The position numbers and the translations under genes were made by a program. The notes below the pieces were generated by a model that saw only the letters and a list, made by a program, of their open reading frames with translations, was not told the origin of the DNA and did no database searches. Shown here one piece after another: positions 42,708 through 51,078 of a stretch of DNA of 64,000 bases. Position 1 is the first letter of the stretch; every line of letters begins with the position of its first letter. Source of the DNA: Thalassotalea nanhaiensis (lineage in GTDB: Bacteria > Pseudomonadota > Gammaproteobacteria > Enterobacterales > Alteromonadaceae); assembly GCF_031583575.1 (NCBI RefSeq), contig NZ_CP134146.1, forward strand, positions 1,798,001 through 1,862,000, in the 5' to 3' direction.

Positions 42708-43260
42708 GCTCACTCAACACGAGCAACAGCAAGCCATAAATCTTGTTTGGCAGGTTTTGAATCAGGCCGTTAAAGAAAACTGTTATACAAAGCCAATTGC
42801 ACCAAATTCTACTACGTTACTTTCCCCATATGCGTGTTTTGTTACCTTGTATGTTAGTGATGAATTACGAGGCTGCGTGGGGACAATGCAACGTGAGACA
42901 CCGCTGTGGGAAAACATCTGTAAATACAGTTATAGTAGTGCTTTTGAAGATTATCGCTTTGACCGGTTAACGGCTAAAGAGCTTGAACATTTAAGTTTTC
43001 AAATATCAATATTATCACCGCTTGAGCCGATGGAAAATAAAGGCGAAGCACAATTATTTGCCGAGTTGGAGCCAAATGTTGATGGTTTAGTTATTGAATA
43101 CCAGCAGCATAATGCACTGTTTTTGCCTTCGGTTTGGCAGTCATTACCAAGCGTTAAAGATTTTGTTAGTAAGCTAAAGTTAAAGGCTGGTTTAGCGGAA
43201 GATTATTGGCATAACGATATTAAACTATTTCGTTTTAATACCTTTTCAATCAAGTCCTGA
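42685..43260 (+). CDS. AmmeMemoRadiSam system protein A (AMMECR1 family)
   Basis: 191 residues. The AMMECR1 signature LRGCVGTMQ lies at about residues 59-67, followed by FEDYRFDRLTAKELEHLSFQISILSPLEP in parts and FLPSVWQSLPSVKDF. Human AMMECR1 is a disease-linked protein of unknown biochemistry, and bacterial members occur with MEMO and a radical SAM enzyme. The 23-bp overlap with protein B shows co-translation. Confidence 0.94.
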   Translation: MPALSCIELTQHEQQQAINLVWQVLNQAVKENCYTKPIAPNSTTLLSPYACFVTLYVSDELRGCVGTMQRETPLWENICKYSYSSAFEDYRFDRLTAKELEHLSFQISILSPLEPMENKGEAQLFAELEPNVDGLVIEYQQHNALFLPSVWQSLPSVKDFVSKLKLKAGLAEDYWHNDIKLFRFNTFSIKS

Positions 43261-43302
43261 ATCGTTTATCACCGATTACTGAACTCGATACTCTAGTATT
43301 TC

Positions 43303-43572
43303 CCTGAACTTGTTTCAGGATCTTTAGTAAGTATCTAATTAACCTAGACTCTGAAATAAATTCAGAGAGGAGGATGGACCCTGAAATGAATTCAGGGAGT
43401 GGTTAATGATAACTCAGTCTTACTCGCCACTTGCTGAACTTGTTTCAGCATCTAATTAACCTAGACCCTGAAGTGAATTCAGAATAGGAGGATGGACCCT
43501 GAAATAAATTCAGGGAGTGGTTAATGATAACTCAGTCTTACTCGCCACTTGCTGAACTTGTTTCAGCATCTA
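43303..43572 (+). repeat. Palindrome cluster left of the GIY-YIG gene, with a 117-bp tandem duplication
   Basis: CCTGAA-CTTGT-TTCAGG-ATC (43303-43322), then two units of ~117 bp (about 43333-43449 and 43450-43567). Each unit holds three palindromes: CTCTGAA or CCCTGAA with TTCAG, then GACCCTGAAATRAATTCAGGGAG, then TTGCTGAACTTGTTTCAGCATC. Confidence 0.88.
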
Positions 43573-43608
43573 TCATTAATAGCTAACCACATTGAAAAGG
43601 ATTTCATA

Positions 43609-43896
43609 ATGAGCAATTGTGCCGTATACATATTAACCAATAAAAAACATGGGACTATTTACATAGGTGCTACTCGAGATTTAGCACGTAGAATAGACCA
43701 ACATCATCTACAAGCAACAGATTGTTTTACATCAAAATATAACTTACGTACTTTAGTTTATTATCAACTATGTGATCATTTTTATGAGGCTTTAACTAGA
43801 GAAAAGCAGTTAAAGAATTGGCGACGTCAATGGAAAATTAATTTGATAGAAGAGGATAATCCTGACTGGCTTGATTTAGGCAATCAACTCGCTTAA
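43609..43896 (+). CDS. GIY-YIG domain endonuclease-like protein nested in palindromic repeats
   Basis: 95 residues from ATG 43609, with AAAGGA upstream. A start 20 codons earlier would translate a palindromic repeat (LNLFQHLS) and is rejected. The domain is VYILTNKKHGTIYIGATRDLARRIDQH (in parts: VYI and YIG strands, catalytic Arg in LARRI), then EALTREKQLKNWRRQWK and a final DNPDWLDLG. This is the single-domain YhbQ/UvrC-N-like group. Palindromes of the same family flank it on both sides, making a unit like [palindromes]-nuclease-[palindromes]. A role in repeat spread is inference. Confidence 0.9.
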   Translation: MSNCAVYILTNKKHGTIYIGATRDLARRIDQHHLQATDCFTSKYNLRTLVYYQLCDHFYEALTREKQLKNWRRQWKINLIEEDNPDWLDLGNQLA

Positions 43897-43908
43897 CTAG
43901 TAGTTTAT

Positions 43909-44170
43909 AACCTAGACTCTGAAATAAATTCAGAGAGGAGAAGTGGATCCTGAAATAAATTCAGGGAGTGAGAGGGGTAATGAACTCCAGTTCTCACCCA
44001 CCATTTGCTGAACTTGTTTCAGTATCTTATTACTATTTTAATAGATCCTGAAATCGATGTCTTAGCATCGCCCTGAACTTGATTCAGGGTCTAATTAGCA
44101 ACTTATAACCTAGACTCTGAAATAAATTCAGAGAGGAGAAGTGGATCCAGAAATAAATTCAGGAAGGGAA
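43909..44170 (+). repeat. Palindrome cluster right of the GIY-YIG gene
   Basis: ACCTAGACTCTGAAATAAATTCAGAG begins at 43909 and again at 44107, matching the left cluster unit at about 43341. Between are CCTGAAATAAATTCAGGG, TTTGCTGAACTTGTTTCAGTAT (44003-44024), and CCCTGAACTTGATTCAGGG (44071-44089). Confidence 0.88.
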
Positions 44171-44235
44171 AATAGAAGAAAATTAACAGAATTTAAGCCA
44201 TCCGTGGCAATTCTAAGTTAATTCATCCCTGAATT

Positions 44236-44269
44236 AAAAAAGCGCAATAATGTGAATTATCGCGCTTTT
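44236..44269. terminator. Terminator of the S46 peptidase gene
   Basis: AAAAGCGC (44238-44245) pairs with GCGCTTTT (44262-44269). After one mismatch the stem continues for 4 bp, and runs of A/T on both sides allow use in both directions. Confidence 0.8.
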
Positions 44270-44306
44270 ATTTCAAAGATTATTTTAGTTTATTTATGTA
44301 AACGTT

Positions 44307-46514
44307 TTATTCTGCAACTGTGGTGTTAATTTCACTGGTTGCCGACATTTCAACGATGTCCATTTCATCAATTAGGTTGGTCGCGCCATCAATGTGCTCC
44401 ATAACCCAAAGCATGTAACGTACGTCTACATGAATTGAACGGTTTAATTTAGCGTCATAATCCCAACCACCAATGATGCTCTCGTATACACCGTCAAACA
44501 CTAAACCAACAAATTCTGCTTTGCTGTTTAATGTTGGTGAGCCAGAGTTACCACCAGTAATATCTAATGTACCTAAGAAGTTTACTGGAACAGTATTCAA
44601 GTCATCTTTGGTGTATGAGCCATATTGTCTTTTGTTGATTAAATCGAGTTGCTTTTTAGGCGCATCAAAAGGAAATGCACCCGTATCTTTAGCGACAATA
44701 CCTTCAACGGTAGTGAATGGGGTAGCAGTAATGCCATCTTTAGGTGAGTAGCCTTTTACGTTACCGTAGGTTACTCGTAGCGTACTGTTTGCATCGGCAT
44801 ATACCGGGATGTTTTTCGATTTATTGTAAGCGATTAACGCTTCCATAAATTTAGGACGGTATGCTTGTAAATTACCGGCTAATTCTTTGCTGCTGTCTTC
44901 AATGGCTTTACGCGCTTTAAAGGTGTTAACCGCTAATTGAATGAATGGGTCGTTTGAGTTATTAAACTCTTCTACGCTTTTGTTCATCCACGCTAAACGC
45001 GTAGCTTCGTCGGCCAATTTGGTTGTTTGGTAAATAGCATCAAGTTTGTTATTTAACTCGGTTTCATTTAATCCGTTTTCTAAGCCAAAAAATTGGTCAA
45101 GCTCTTCAATACGCTGCTTTTTAGGTAAAGCGGCATAGTGCGTTAGCATATGCGCTAATATCTTTTGATCAATGTCTACATCTAAGCGACGGTTAATGGT
45201 TGTCATGCTTTGAGCAAAACGATCCATATCGCGCTCTTGATAACCGCGTTGGCGCTCAAGATCAGGCTTTGCTTTTTCAATAGCTAAGCGGTGTAGTTTA
45301 TTTGCGGTAGTCAGTAACTTGCTTCTTGCCATGTAGCTTAATACATAACTGCGTGGGGCAAACTCTTGGCTGTCATTAACTAGTTTGTTCAAACCAGACA
45401 GGGCACTGCCGTATTGAGCTTTACGTGTAGGGTTACTGTTAATCCACGCGCTTAATTGTGCTTCTAGCTGCTGCTTACGTTCAAGGGTTGTGCCTTTGTT
45501 GTAGCTTTCTATTAATGAACCGTAGTTCTTGGCGTAATTTGCCAAGCTTGCCAATTCGTTTTGATACTTAATGCGTTTATCGCTGCCAACTTCAGAGTTC
45601 TCGTGAATTAAATTGATGATCTCTTCACGGTAAGATTTAGCCACAGGATAAGCCCAAGTGAATTGATGCTCAACTTCACTCGCTACGCGGTAGCGGTTTG
45701 TTCGGCCAGGGTAACCCAACACCATAATGTAGTCGTCTTCATCAACAGAGGCTTTGTTCACTTTTAAGTGATGCTTAGGCTGATATGGTACGTTGTCCAG
45801 CGAGTAATCTGCTGGTTGGCCATCTTTACCTACGTATGCACGGTAGAATCCGTAATCACCGGTATGGCGTGGCCACATCCAATTATCAATATCACCACCA
45901 TACTTACCAACACTTGATGCCGGTGCATGCACTAAACGTACATCGCGGATCATTAATTGTTTAAATAAGTAGTACTCAAGCCCGCCGTGAAAGTTAACGA
46001 CGCTACAACGGTAATTTTTATCTTGTTCACATTCACCAACAAGCTTTTTACTATTAGTGTCAATAAACTTGTAACGCTCATCACCCTTCATTGCTGTTGT
46101 AATACCAGCTTTAATAAGTGGGGTTACTTCGGTAATTTCTTCGGTTACATAAATGCGTTGTCCTGGCGCTGCAGGTAATTCTTCTGCGAACGATTTTGCT
46201 AAAAAGCCATCTTTAAGAAGGTTGTTCTCTTCCGTCGAGTTATATTGCACAGAGCCATATACACAGTGATGATTACTTACCACTAACGCCTGATCAGACA
46301 CAAACGAAGCAGTACAACCCCCTAAACTGACAATAGCGCCCATAGGAAACTCTGTAAGGTTGGTTAAATCAGTTGGGTTTAATTCTAAGCCGGCAGCTGT
46401 TAATTCTTTAGCGATACTAGGTAATTGATGTGGTTGCCACATGCCTTCGTCGGCAACAGAAATAGAACTTACTGCTGTAATTGCGCAAAGCAGCAAGGAT
46501 GATAATTTTTTCAT
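44307..46514 (-). CDS. S46 family dipeptidyl-peptidase (DPP7-like)
   Basis: 735 residues with a signal peptide (LSSLLLCAITAVSSISVA). S46 peptidases are periplasmic serine exopeptidases with a trypsin-like fold split by a helical domain. The catalytic triad regions are visible: VSNHHCVYG (His, about residue 89), the aspartate in GGDIDNWMWPRHTGDYGFYR, and DITGGNSGSPTLN (Ser, about residue 651). After it, GLVFDGVYES has Gly where DPP11 enzymes have Arg (FDR), so hydrophobic rather than acidic P1 specificity is likelier. A single gene with its own terminator, it supports growth on peptides. Confidence 0.93.
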   Translation of the reverse strand: MKKLSSLLLCAITAVSSISVADEGMWQPHQLPSIAKELTAAGLELNPTDLTNLTEFPMGAIVSLGGCTASFVSDQALVVSNHHCVYGSVQYNSTEENNLLKDGFLAKSFAEELPAAPGQRIYVTEEITEVTPLIKAGITTAMKGDERYKFIDTNSKKLVGECEQDKNYRCSVVNFHGGLEYYLFKQLMIRDVRLVHAPASSVGKYGGDIDNWMWPRHTGDYGFYRAYVGKDGQPADYSLDNVPYQPKHHLKVNKASVDEDDYIMVLGYPGRTNRYRVASEVEHQFTWAYPVAKSYREEIINLIHENSEVGSDKRIKYQNELASLANYAKNYGSLIESYNKGTTLERKQQLEAQLSAWINSNPTRKAQYGSALSGLNKLVNDSQEFAPRSYVLSYMARSKLLTTANKLHRLAIEKAKPDLERQRGYQERDMDRFAQSMTTINRRLDVDIDQKILAHMLTHYAALPKKQRIEELDQFFGLENGLNETELNNKLDAIYQTTKLADEATRLAWMNKSVEEFNNSNDPFIQLAVNTFKARKAIEDSSKELAGNLQAYRPKFMEALIAYNKSKNIPVYADANSTLRVTYGNVKGYSPKDGITATPFTTVEGIVAKDTGAFPFDAPKKQLDLINKRQYGSYTKDDLNTVPVNFLGTLDITGGNSGSPTLNSKAEFVGLVFDGVYESIIGGWDYDAKLNRSIHVDVRYMLWVMEHIDGATNLIDEMDIVEMSATSEINTTVAE

Positions 46515-46834
46515 CTAATTCTCCATGATGATGAATTCTTTTTATATATGGTCGGGATTTTTACAAAAACAGTTACTTTTAGTCAAATTGAATAATTCAA
46601 TAATTGTTATAAAAGTTATCTACTAGTGAATAAAGGTTTACAGTTATTTTTCCTGTTTCCATCATTATGTTTATTTTTTAAATGGTTTTCAATGAGTTAA
46701 TTGGTGGTTTTGTTTGAATAATTATCATAAAAATAAAGCCAGCGGTATTGATTGTAATTATGCCTATCTATGCAGAAGCAACTATACTTAATAGGCTACA
46801 TTAGCATTTGATTGACATAGTTTTGGAGGTGTTT
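46515..46834. other. Divergent spacer without recognisable feature
   Basis: 320 bp of A/T-rich sequence between the divergent S46 peptidase and YbaK-family genes. Ribosome sites are visible at both ends (GGAGAA and GGAGG), but I cannot support any specific promoter, RNA or repeat. Confidence 0.4.
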
Positions 46835-47314
46835 ATGACTATTGCAACTCGACTTGACTCTTATCTGAACGAACATCAAATTAATTATCAGTTACTTCCT
46901 CATTTTCATAGCCTTAATTCAGTAAGCAGTGCTGTATCTGCTAACGTACCATTACATAAAATTGCGAAGGCGGTGGTACTTGAAGATCATGAAGGACGAA
47001 AGCTTATGGCGGTGTTACCGGCAAATAATAAAGTGAGTATGTCGTATATTAATGATGAATTACTTGGCAGTTACCATTTAATTAAAGAAAGTAAAGTGTA
47101 TGAGTTATTCAAAGACTGCGAACATGGTGCGGTGCCTCCTGCAGGTGACGCCTACAATATGACAATGGTTTGCGATTCATTGCTTGATGACTTAGATGAG
47201 GTTTATCTTGAAGCTGGCGATCACGAAAATTTAATTTGTCTTGATCATGAAGGCTTTAAAAAGCTCACAGAAAACTCAAGGCATATGCGTTTTAGTCGAC
47301 AAGTGTTTCATTAG
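46835..47314 (+). CDS. YbaK/EbsC-family aminoacyl-tRNA deacylase-like protein
   Basis: 159 residues from ATG 46835 behind TTGGAGG. A TTG 27 bases upstream lacks a ribosome site. The YbaK fold is apparent: LPHFHSLNSVSSAVSANVPLHKIAKAVVLED, then KLMAVLPANNKVSMSYINDEL and a core CEHGAVPPAGDAY (GxxPP motif). Members remove mischarged amino acids from tRNA(Pro) or related tRNAs. The exact specificity cannot be read. It is convergent with the Hsp70-like gene. Confidence 0.88.
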   Translation: MTIATRLDSYLNEHQINYQLLPHFHSLNSVSSAVSANVPLHKIAKAVVLEDHEGRKLMAVLPANNKVSMSYINDELLGSYHLIKESKVYELFKDCEHGAVPPAGDAYNMTMVCDSLLDDLDEVYLEAGDHENLICLDHEGFKKLTENSRHMRFSRQVFH

Positions 47315-47344
47315 AATAGGAGCGAATCACGAATCACGATTTAT

Positions 47345-47380
47345 CAAGAAGTGTAGGGTATTAAAACCCCACACTTCTTG
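47345..47380. terminator. Bidirectional hairpin between convergent genes
   Basis: CAAGAAGTGT (47345-47354) pairs with ACACTTCTTG (47371-47380), with an inner GGG/CCC. The T-run after it on the plus strand is short, so efficiency is uncertain. Confidence 0.65.
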
Positions 47381-47389
47381 AACTTGTTT

Positions 47390-48718
47390 CTATCCGAATT
47401 TACGGCCCGCATCTATCGCCAAGCCCATGCCTACGCTGCCAAATTTATCACCATCAACTATTTCTGTGTTAGGAAATAAATCTGCAATGGTTTGTCTAAC
47501 CATAGGTATTGCTGTTGTGCCACCGGTCATAAATACTTTTGTTATGTCGGTGTATTTAATACCAGCATCAGCAATGGTCAGTAACGTCTGTTTTTTAATG
47601 TTGTTTACTTCAGTTTGTATCGCGTCATGTAATTGGTTAATGGTTAAATCAACGTTCAATTTTGACTCAACATAATCTAAATCGATATTAGCAGTGCTGT
47701 GTGTGGTTAAATCAATTTTTGCTTGCTCAACATCTATAGCCAACAAATGTCCCTCGCGTTTATTGATCACGTTTAATAAGCGGTCTATTAATTGTTTGTT
47801 TTCAACTCTGAACGCTAAGTCTTTTAACGAAATTTGTGTATTTTTTTCATATAAATGATGAATTTTATGCCAGGTTGCCAATTCATGATAATAGCTTGAA
47901 GGCATGAACATTTGCTTGGTTTCATTGTGCGAAACATTTGCCATTGAACTGCGAATGCTAAATTGGCTGTCGGTATTACGGATTTGTTTGGTTTCTTTAA
48001 GTTTACTTTTATAACCCAAGTGCGGCATAACGATTTCAAGGCTTAACTTACGGTCAAAGTCGGTACCACCTATATGAATACCACCGTTAGCTAATATATC
48101 GTCTTCACGATCACTTCTAAGAGCACGTTCAGGTGACAGGCGAACCACTGAAAAATCAGAGGTACCACCGCCAATATCAACGATTAAGGCTATTTCTTCG
48201 TTATTAATGCTTTGTTCAAAATCAAGGGCTGCCGCAATGGGTTCATATTGAAATAACACATCACTAAAGCCAGCTCTTAATGCCGCTGTTTCAAGAGTGT
48301 CTTGAGCTAATAAATCGGCTTGTTTGTCGTTATCTACAAAGTGAACCGGACGACCTAATACTACTTGCTCAAACGGGCGATTCGCATTAGTTTCTGCTCT
48401 GGCTTTTAAGTGGCTTAAAAAACTGGTAACAATGTCGGCAAAAGGAACCTGTTGCGACTTTATTTGAGTTTTCTCTTCCATTAACGGTGTACCCAACACG
48501 CTTTTTAATGAGCGCATAATACGGCCAAACTCACCGTCAATGTATTCGTTAATTGCCGCGCGACCTAAAAAGGTTTGGTTCAGTTCAAAGTGAAAAAATA
48601 TTGCGCTGGGAATGGTAAATTTACCGCCTTCCAAAGGCAATAATATCGGGTTACCATCTTGAATTGTGCCAAAGGTAGAGTTAGAAGTACCAAAGTCTAA
48701 GCCGCAATATGTGTTCAC
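47390..48718 (-). CDS. yegD: YegD-like Hsp70-family protein
   Basis: 442 residues, a short Hsp70 with ATPase domain only. ATP-site motifs are visible: GLDFGTSNSTFG at residues 6-17, DIGGGTSDFSVVRLS (about 180), and FMTGGTTAIPMVRQTIADLFP near the C-terminus. It lacks the peptide-binding domain of DnaK and is close in length to E. coli YegD (450). Its function is unclear. It is a single gene with no DnaJ or GrpE adjacent. Neighbouring genes are unrelated. Confidence 0.92.
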   Translation of the reverse strand: MNTYCGLDFGTSNSTFGTIQDGNPILLPLEGGKFTIPSAIFFHFELNQTFLGRAAINEYIDGEFGRIMRSLKSVLGTPLMEEKTQIKSQQVPFADIVTSFLSHLKARAETNANRPFEQVVLGRPVHFVDNDKQADLLAQDTLETAALRAGFSDVLFQYEPIAAALDFEQSINNEEIALIVDIGGGTSDFSVVRLSPERALRSDREDDILANGGIHIGGTDFDRKLSLEIVMPHLGYKSKLKETKQIRNTDSQFSIRSSMANVSHNETKQMFMPSSYYHELATWHKIHHLYEKNTQISLKDLAFRVENKQLIDRLLNVINKREGHLLAIDVEQAKIDLTTHSTANIDLDYVESKLNVDLTINQLHDAIQTEVNNIKKQTLLTIADAGIKYTDITKVFMTGGTTAIPMVRQTIADLFPNTEIVDGDKFGSVGMGLAIDAGRKFG

Positions 48719-48846
48719 AAATGTTCCTTGTTTACGTTAAAAACGCAATTGATCGTAGTTAGGCGGGCAATTTTACGCTGAGTTGCATTACTTGGCTATA
48801 ACGTTGTTTAATAACTTATAAAATAATTAGAGGAGTAATAACAAAC

Positions 48847-49263
48847 TTGGCTCATCACACTGTAAAACAAGGTAAAAATAGAAGAGTGCGCAATTCAAAT
48901 AACGCATCGATATATTTTGCTCTCCTATTTATCATGTCTGTTGGTTTGTTAGTGGTGTTTAACGAACTTGCCATTCACTTTTTGGCTGGCTACGTGGTGC
49001 TAAGCATTATTACTATGATTATGTATGGCTGGGACAAAAAGGCTGCAGAAAAAGGTCATTGGCGAACACCCGAATTAACTTTGCAGTTACTTGCCTTGAT
49101 TGGCGGCTGGCCTGGTGCTGTATGGGCACAGCAAAAATTTAGGCATAAATCTAGAAAACTGTCTTTTAGAATACAGCTTTGGTTGATGATCATTTTCAAT
49201 GTGTCAGCTTTTGTCTGGTTTTGTGTACCGCTGGCTAATAGTTTTATTCAATCCTGGTTTTAA
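48847..49263 (+). CDS. DUF1294 membrane protein
   Basis: 138 residues from TTG 48847, with GAGGAG eleven bases upstream. The DUF1294 core is YGWDKKAAEKGHWRTPELTL, LLALIGGWPGAVWAQQKF and RHKSRKLSFRIQLW, with hydrophobic segments before, inside and after. Family members are membrane proteins of unknown function, sometimes fused to a cold-shock domain, which is absent here. Confidence 0.88.
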   Translation: MAHHTVKQGKNRRVRNSNNASIYFALLFIMSVGLLVVFNELAIHFLAGYVVLSIITMIMYGWDKKAAEKGHWRTPELTLQLLALIGGWPGAVWAQQKFRHKSRKLSFRIQLWLMIIFNVSAFVWFCVPLANSFIQSWF

Positions 49264-49353
49264 CAAATTTCGGCTTTGATTTGGCAAGAAAAGCGTTTAT
49301 TGCATAAACTTAGTGGAGTTAGCTGCGTATATCGACACTTCTAGGGGAGTAAT

Positions 49354-49533
49354 ATGGTTAAATCTTTATGTAAATGGAAGAAAAAAGAAGTAGAAAATCA
49401 TTTACATGAGCTTTGGCATATTGTTGATAAACCACGTCATATTTGTAAAGACTGCGCTCGAGCATCGCATACCAAAGGGTATTTATGTAAGCCGGTTAAA
49501 CTTCCACATGACAGCCATTCAGGCAAAGATTGA
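49354..49533 (+). CDS. 59-residue cysteine-containing microprotein next to ppx
   Basis: ATG 49354 behind TAGGGGAG opens 59 codons ending TGA 49531-49533. It is highly basic and histidine-rich, with a metal-site-like pattern: CKWKKKEVENH, HICKDCARASH and YLC (cysteines at 6, 31, 34 and 45 by my count). Its stop codon adjoins the end of the convergent ppx gene (49534), so the two transcripts meet tail to tail. I do not recognise the family; conservation next to ppx would be the test. Confidence 0.7.
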   Translation: MVKSLCKWKKKEVENHLHELWHIVDKPRHICKDCARASHTKGYLCKPVKLPHDSHSGKD

Positions 49534-51078
49534 TTAAACGCCTTTGTAAGTTAATTTTATCCCTAATTTTTGCATTTGTTTGATCTCTGTATCCAAGTTG
49601 GCTTTAAAAAGCTCCTTATTTGTTAACCATGCTTGCGGAAATTCTAATTCAGCGTTGTTTTTGTGTACCTTAAATTGCCACGTTGGTAAAAAATCTTTCT
49701 GACGCTTTTGGTTAAACAACACTGACAACCTAAAGATAACAATAAGCCGAGCAACCCATTTATAGTCAAATAGTGATAATTCAGGAATTAACTCATTTAA
49801 AATCTTCTTTCTGTGTAATCGTATTAAGGTAGCTAACAGGGTAACTTCATCTTGATTGAAGCCAAGCATGCCTGCATTTTCTATAACGTAAGCAGAATGC
49901 TTGTGATAATTTGATGAGTTAATGTGTAAGCCCACTTCATGCAAAGCACTTGCCCAACGTAAATACCTTGGTGTTTCTGGTATTGCGTTAAAGTCCCAGC
50001 CTGGTTGGCTCTGCTTTAATAGTTGTAAACAAGTAAGTGCTACATGCTCGTTGTGTTGTACATCTACACTAACGCGGTTAATCAGGCTTTCTATGCTTCT
50101 TTCTCTTATGTCTTCATGCTGTAAATTATCGTCCATTTCATAAAGCGCGCCCTCTCTTAATGCCTTATCACAATATTCAAGTTGCGTTATTTCAAACAGA
50201 TCAAAAATGGCCATCATAATTATTAAACCACCAACAATGACATGTTGCCTATCGGTGGTCAGGCCCTTAAGCTTTATTTGTTCGAAGTGATCAAATTTTA
50301 AAACGGCATTTTTAATGTCTGTTAACGCTTGATGAGTCAATGGGCCTTGGCAAAAGTTATTGGCGTGCGCAATCTCTGTTAATGCTGAAGCGGTGCCCGA
50401 TGTACCTATGGCTAATTTCCATGTTATGTTTTTAAATTTATCTACAATTGGCTCCAGCTCTTGCTCAGCAGCAAGTAATGCATTTTTGAAGCGTTTTTTA
50501 TTAATTTTTCCTTGGCCAAAATGGGTTTTACTTAAACTTACACAGCCAACATTTCTGCTGCTCAGGGCAAGTGTGTTGAAACCGTTGCCAATAATAAACT
50601 CCGTGCTGCCACCGCCTATATCGACAACTAACCGATTTTCCTGATAGTGCATGGAATGTGCTACACCCTGATATATTAGGCGTGCTTCTTCTTGCCCTGA
50701 AACAACTTGAATTGGGTAGGGGATAATAGCTTTCGCACGTTGTAAAAATTTACTGGCATTGTTCGCCACTCTTAAGGTGTACGTAGCAATAATATTTACT
50801 TTACTAGGATGAAACCCTTTAAGTGTTTCTGCATATATCGCTAATGTTCTTAAACCTCGCTCAATGCTTTCTTCACTCAAATTTAAATTAATATCCAAGC
50901 CTTGAGCTAATCGGACTCTGAGTTTTTCTTTTAATAAAATTTGTACATCTTGCTCTACAATACGGGCAAGAACTAAATGAAAGCTGTTTGAGCCTAAATC
51001 AACAACCGCCACTTTTTGTGATTTACCGATAATTTGAGACTGGATGGATGTTACTTCCGAGTTAGTCATGGCTTTCAC
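49534..51078 (-). CDS. ppx: Exopolyphosphatase (Ppx/GppA family)
   Basis: 514 residues, matching E. coli Ppx (513). It removes terminal phosphates from polyphosphate. Motifs: VAVVDLGSNSFHLVLAR (about 23-39), VVSGQEEARLIYQG, LVVDIGGGSTEFIIG (about 145-159), and GTSGTASALTEI. The C-terminal HD-like domain begins near 320 (DVQHNEHVALTCLQLLKQ). Its start overlaps the end of ppk by 17 bp, so it is the second gene of a ppk-ppx operon. Confidence 0.96.
   Translation of the reverse strand: MKAMTNSEVTSIQSQIIGKSQKVAVVDLGSNSFHLVLARIVEQDVQILLKEKLRVRLAQGLDINLNLSEESIERGLRTLAIYAETLKGFHPSKVNIIATYTLRVANNASKFLQRAKAIIPYPIQVVSGQEEARLIYQGVAHSMHYQENRLVVDIGGGSTEFIIGNGFNTLALSSRNVGCVSLSKTHFGQGKINKKRFKNALLAAEQELEPIVDKFKNITWKLAIGTSGTASALTEIAHANNFCQGPLTHQALTDIKNAVLKFDHFEQIKLKGLTTDRQHVIVGGLIIMMAIFDLFEITQLEYCDKALREGALYEMDDNLQHEDIRERSIESLINRVSVDVQHNEHVALTCLQLLKQSQPGWDFNAIPETPRYLRWASALHEVGLHINSSNYHKHSAYVIENAGMLGFNQDEVTLLATLIRLHRKKILNELIPELSLFDYKWVARLIVIFRLSVLFNQKRQKDFLPTWQFKVHKNNAELEFPQAWLTNKELFKANLDTEIKQMQKLGIKLTYKGV

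Noticed and set aside
43549-43608. Longer N-terminus of the GIY-YIG protein
   Set aside because: The extra residues LNLFQHLS are translated palindrome, and a ribosome site precedes ATG 43609.
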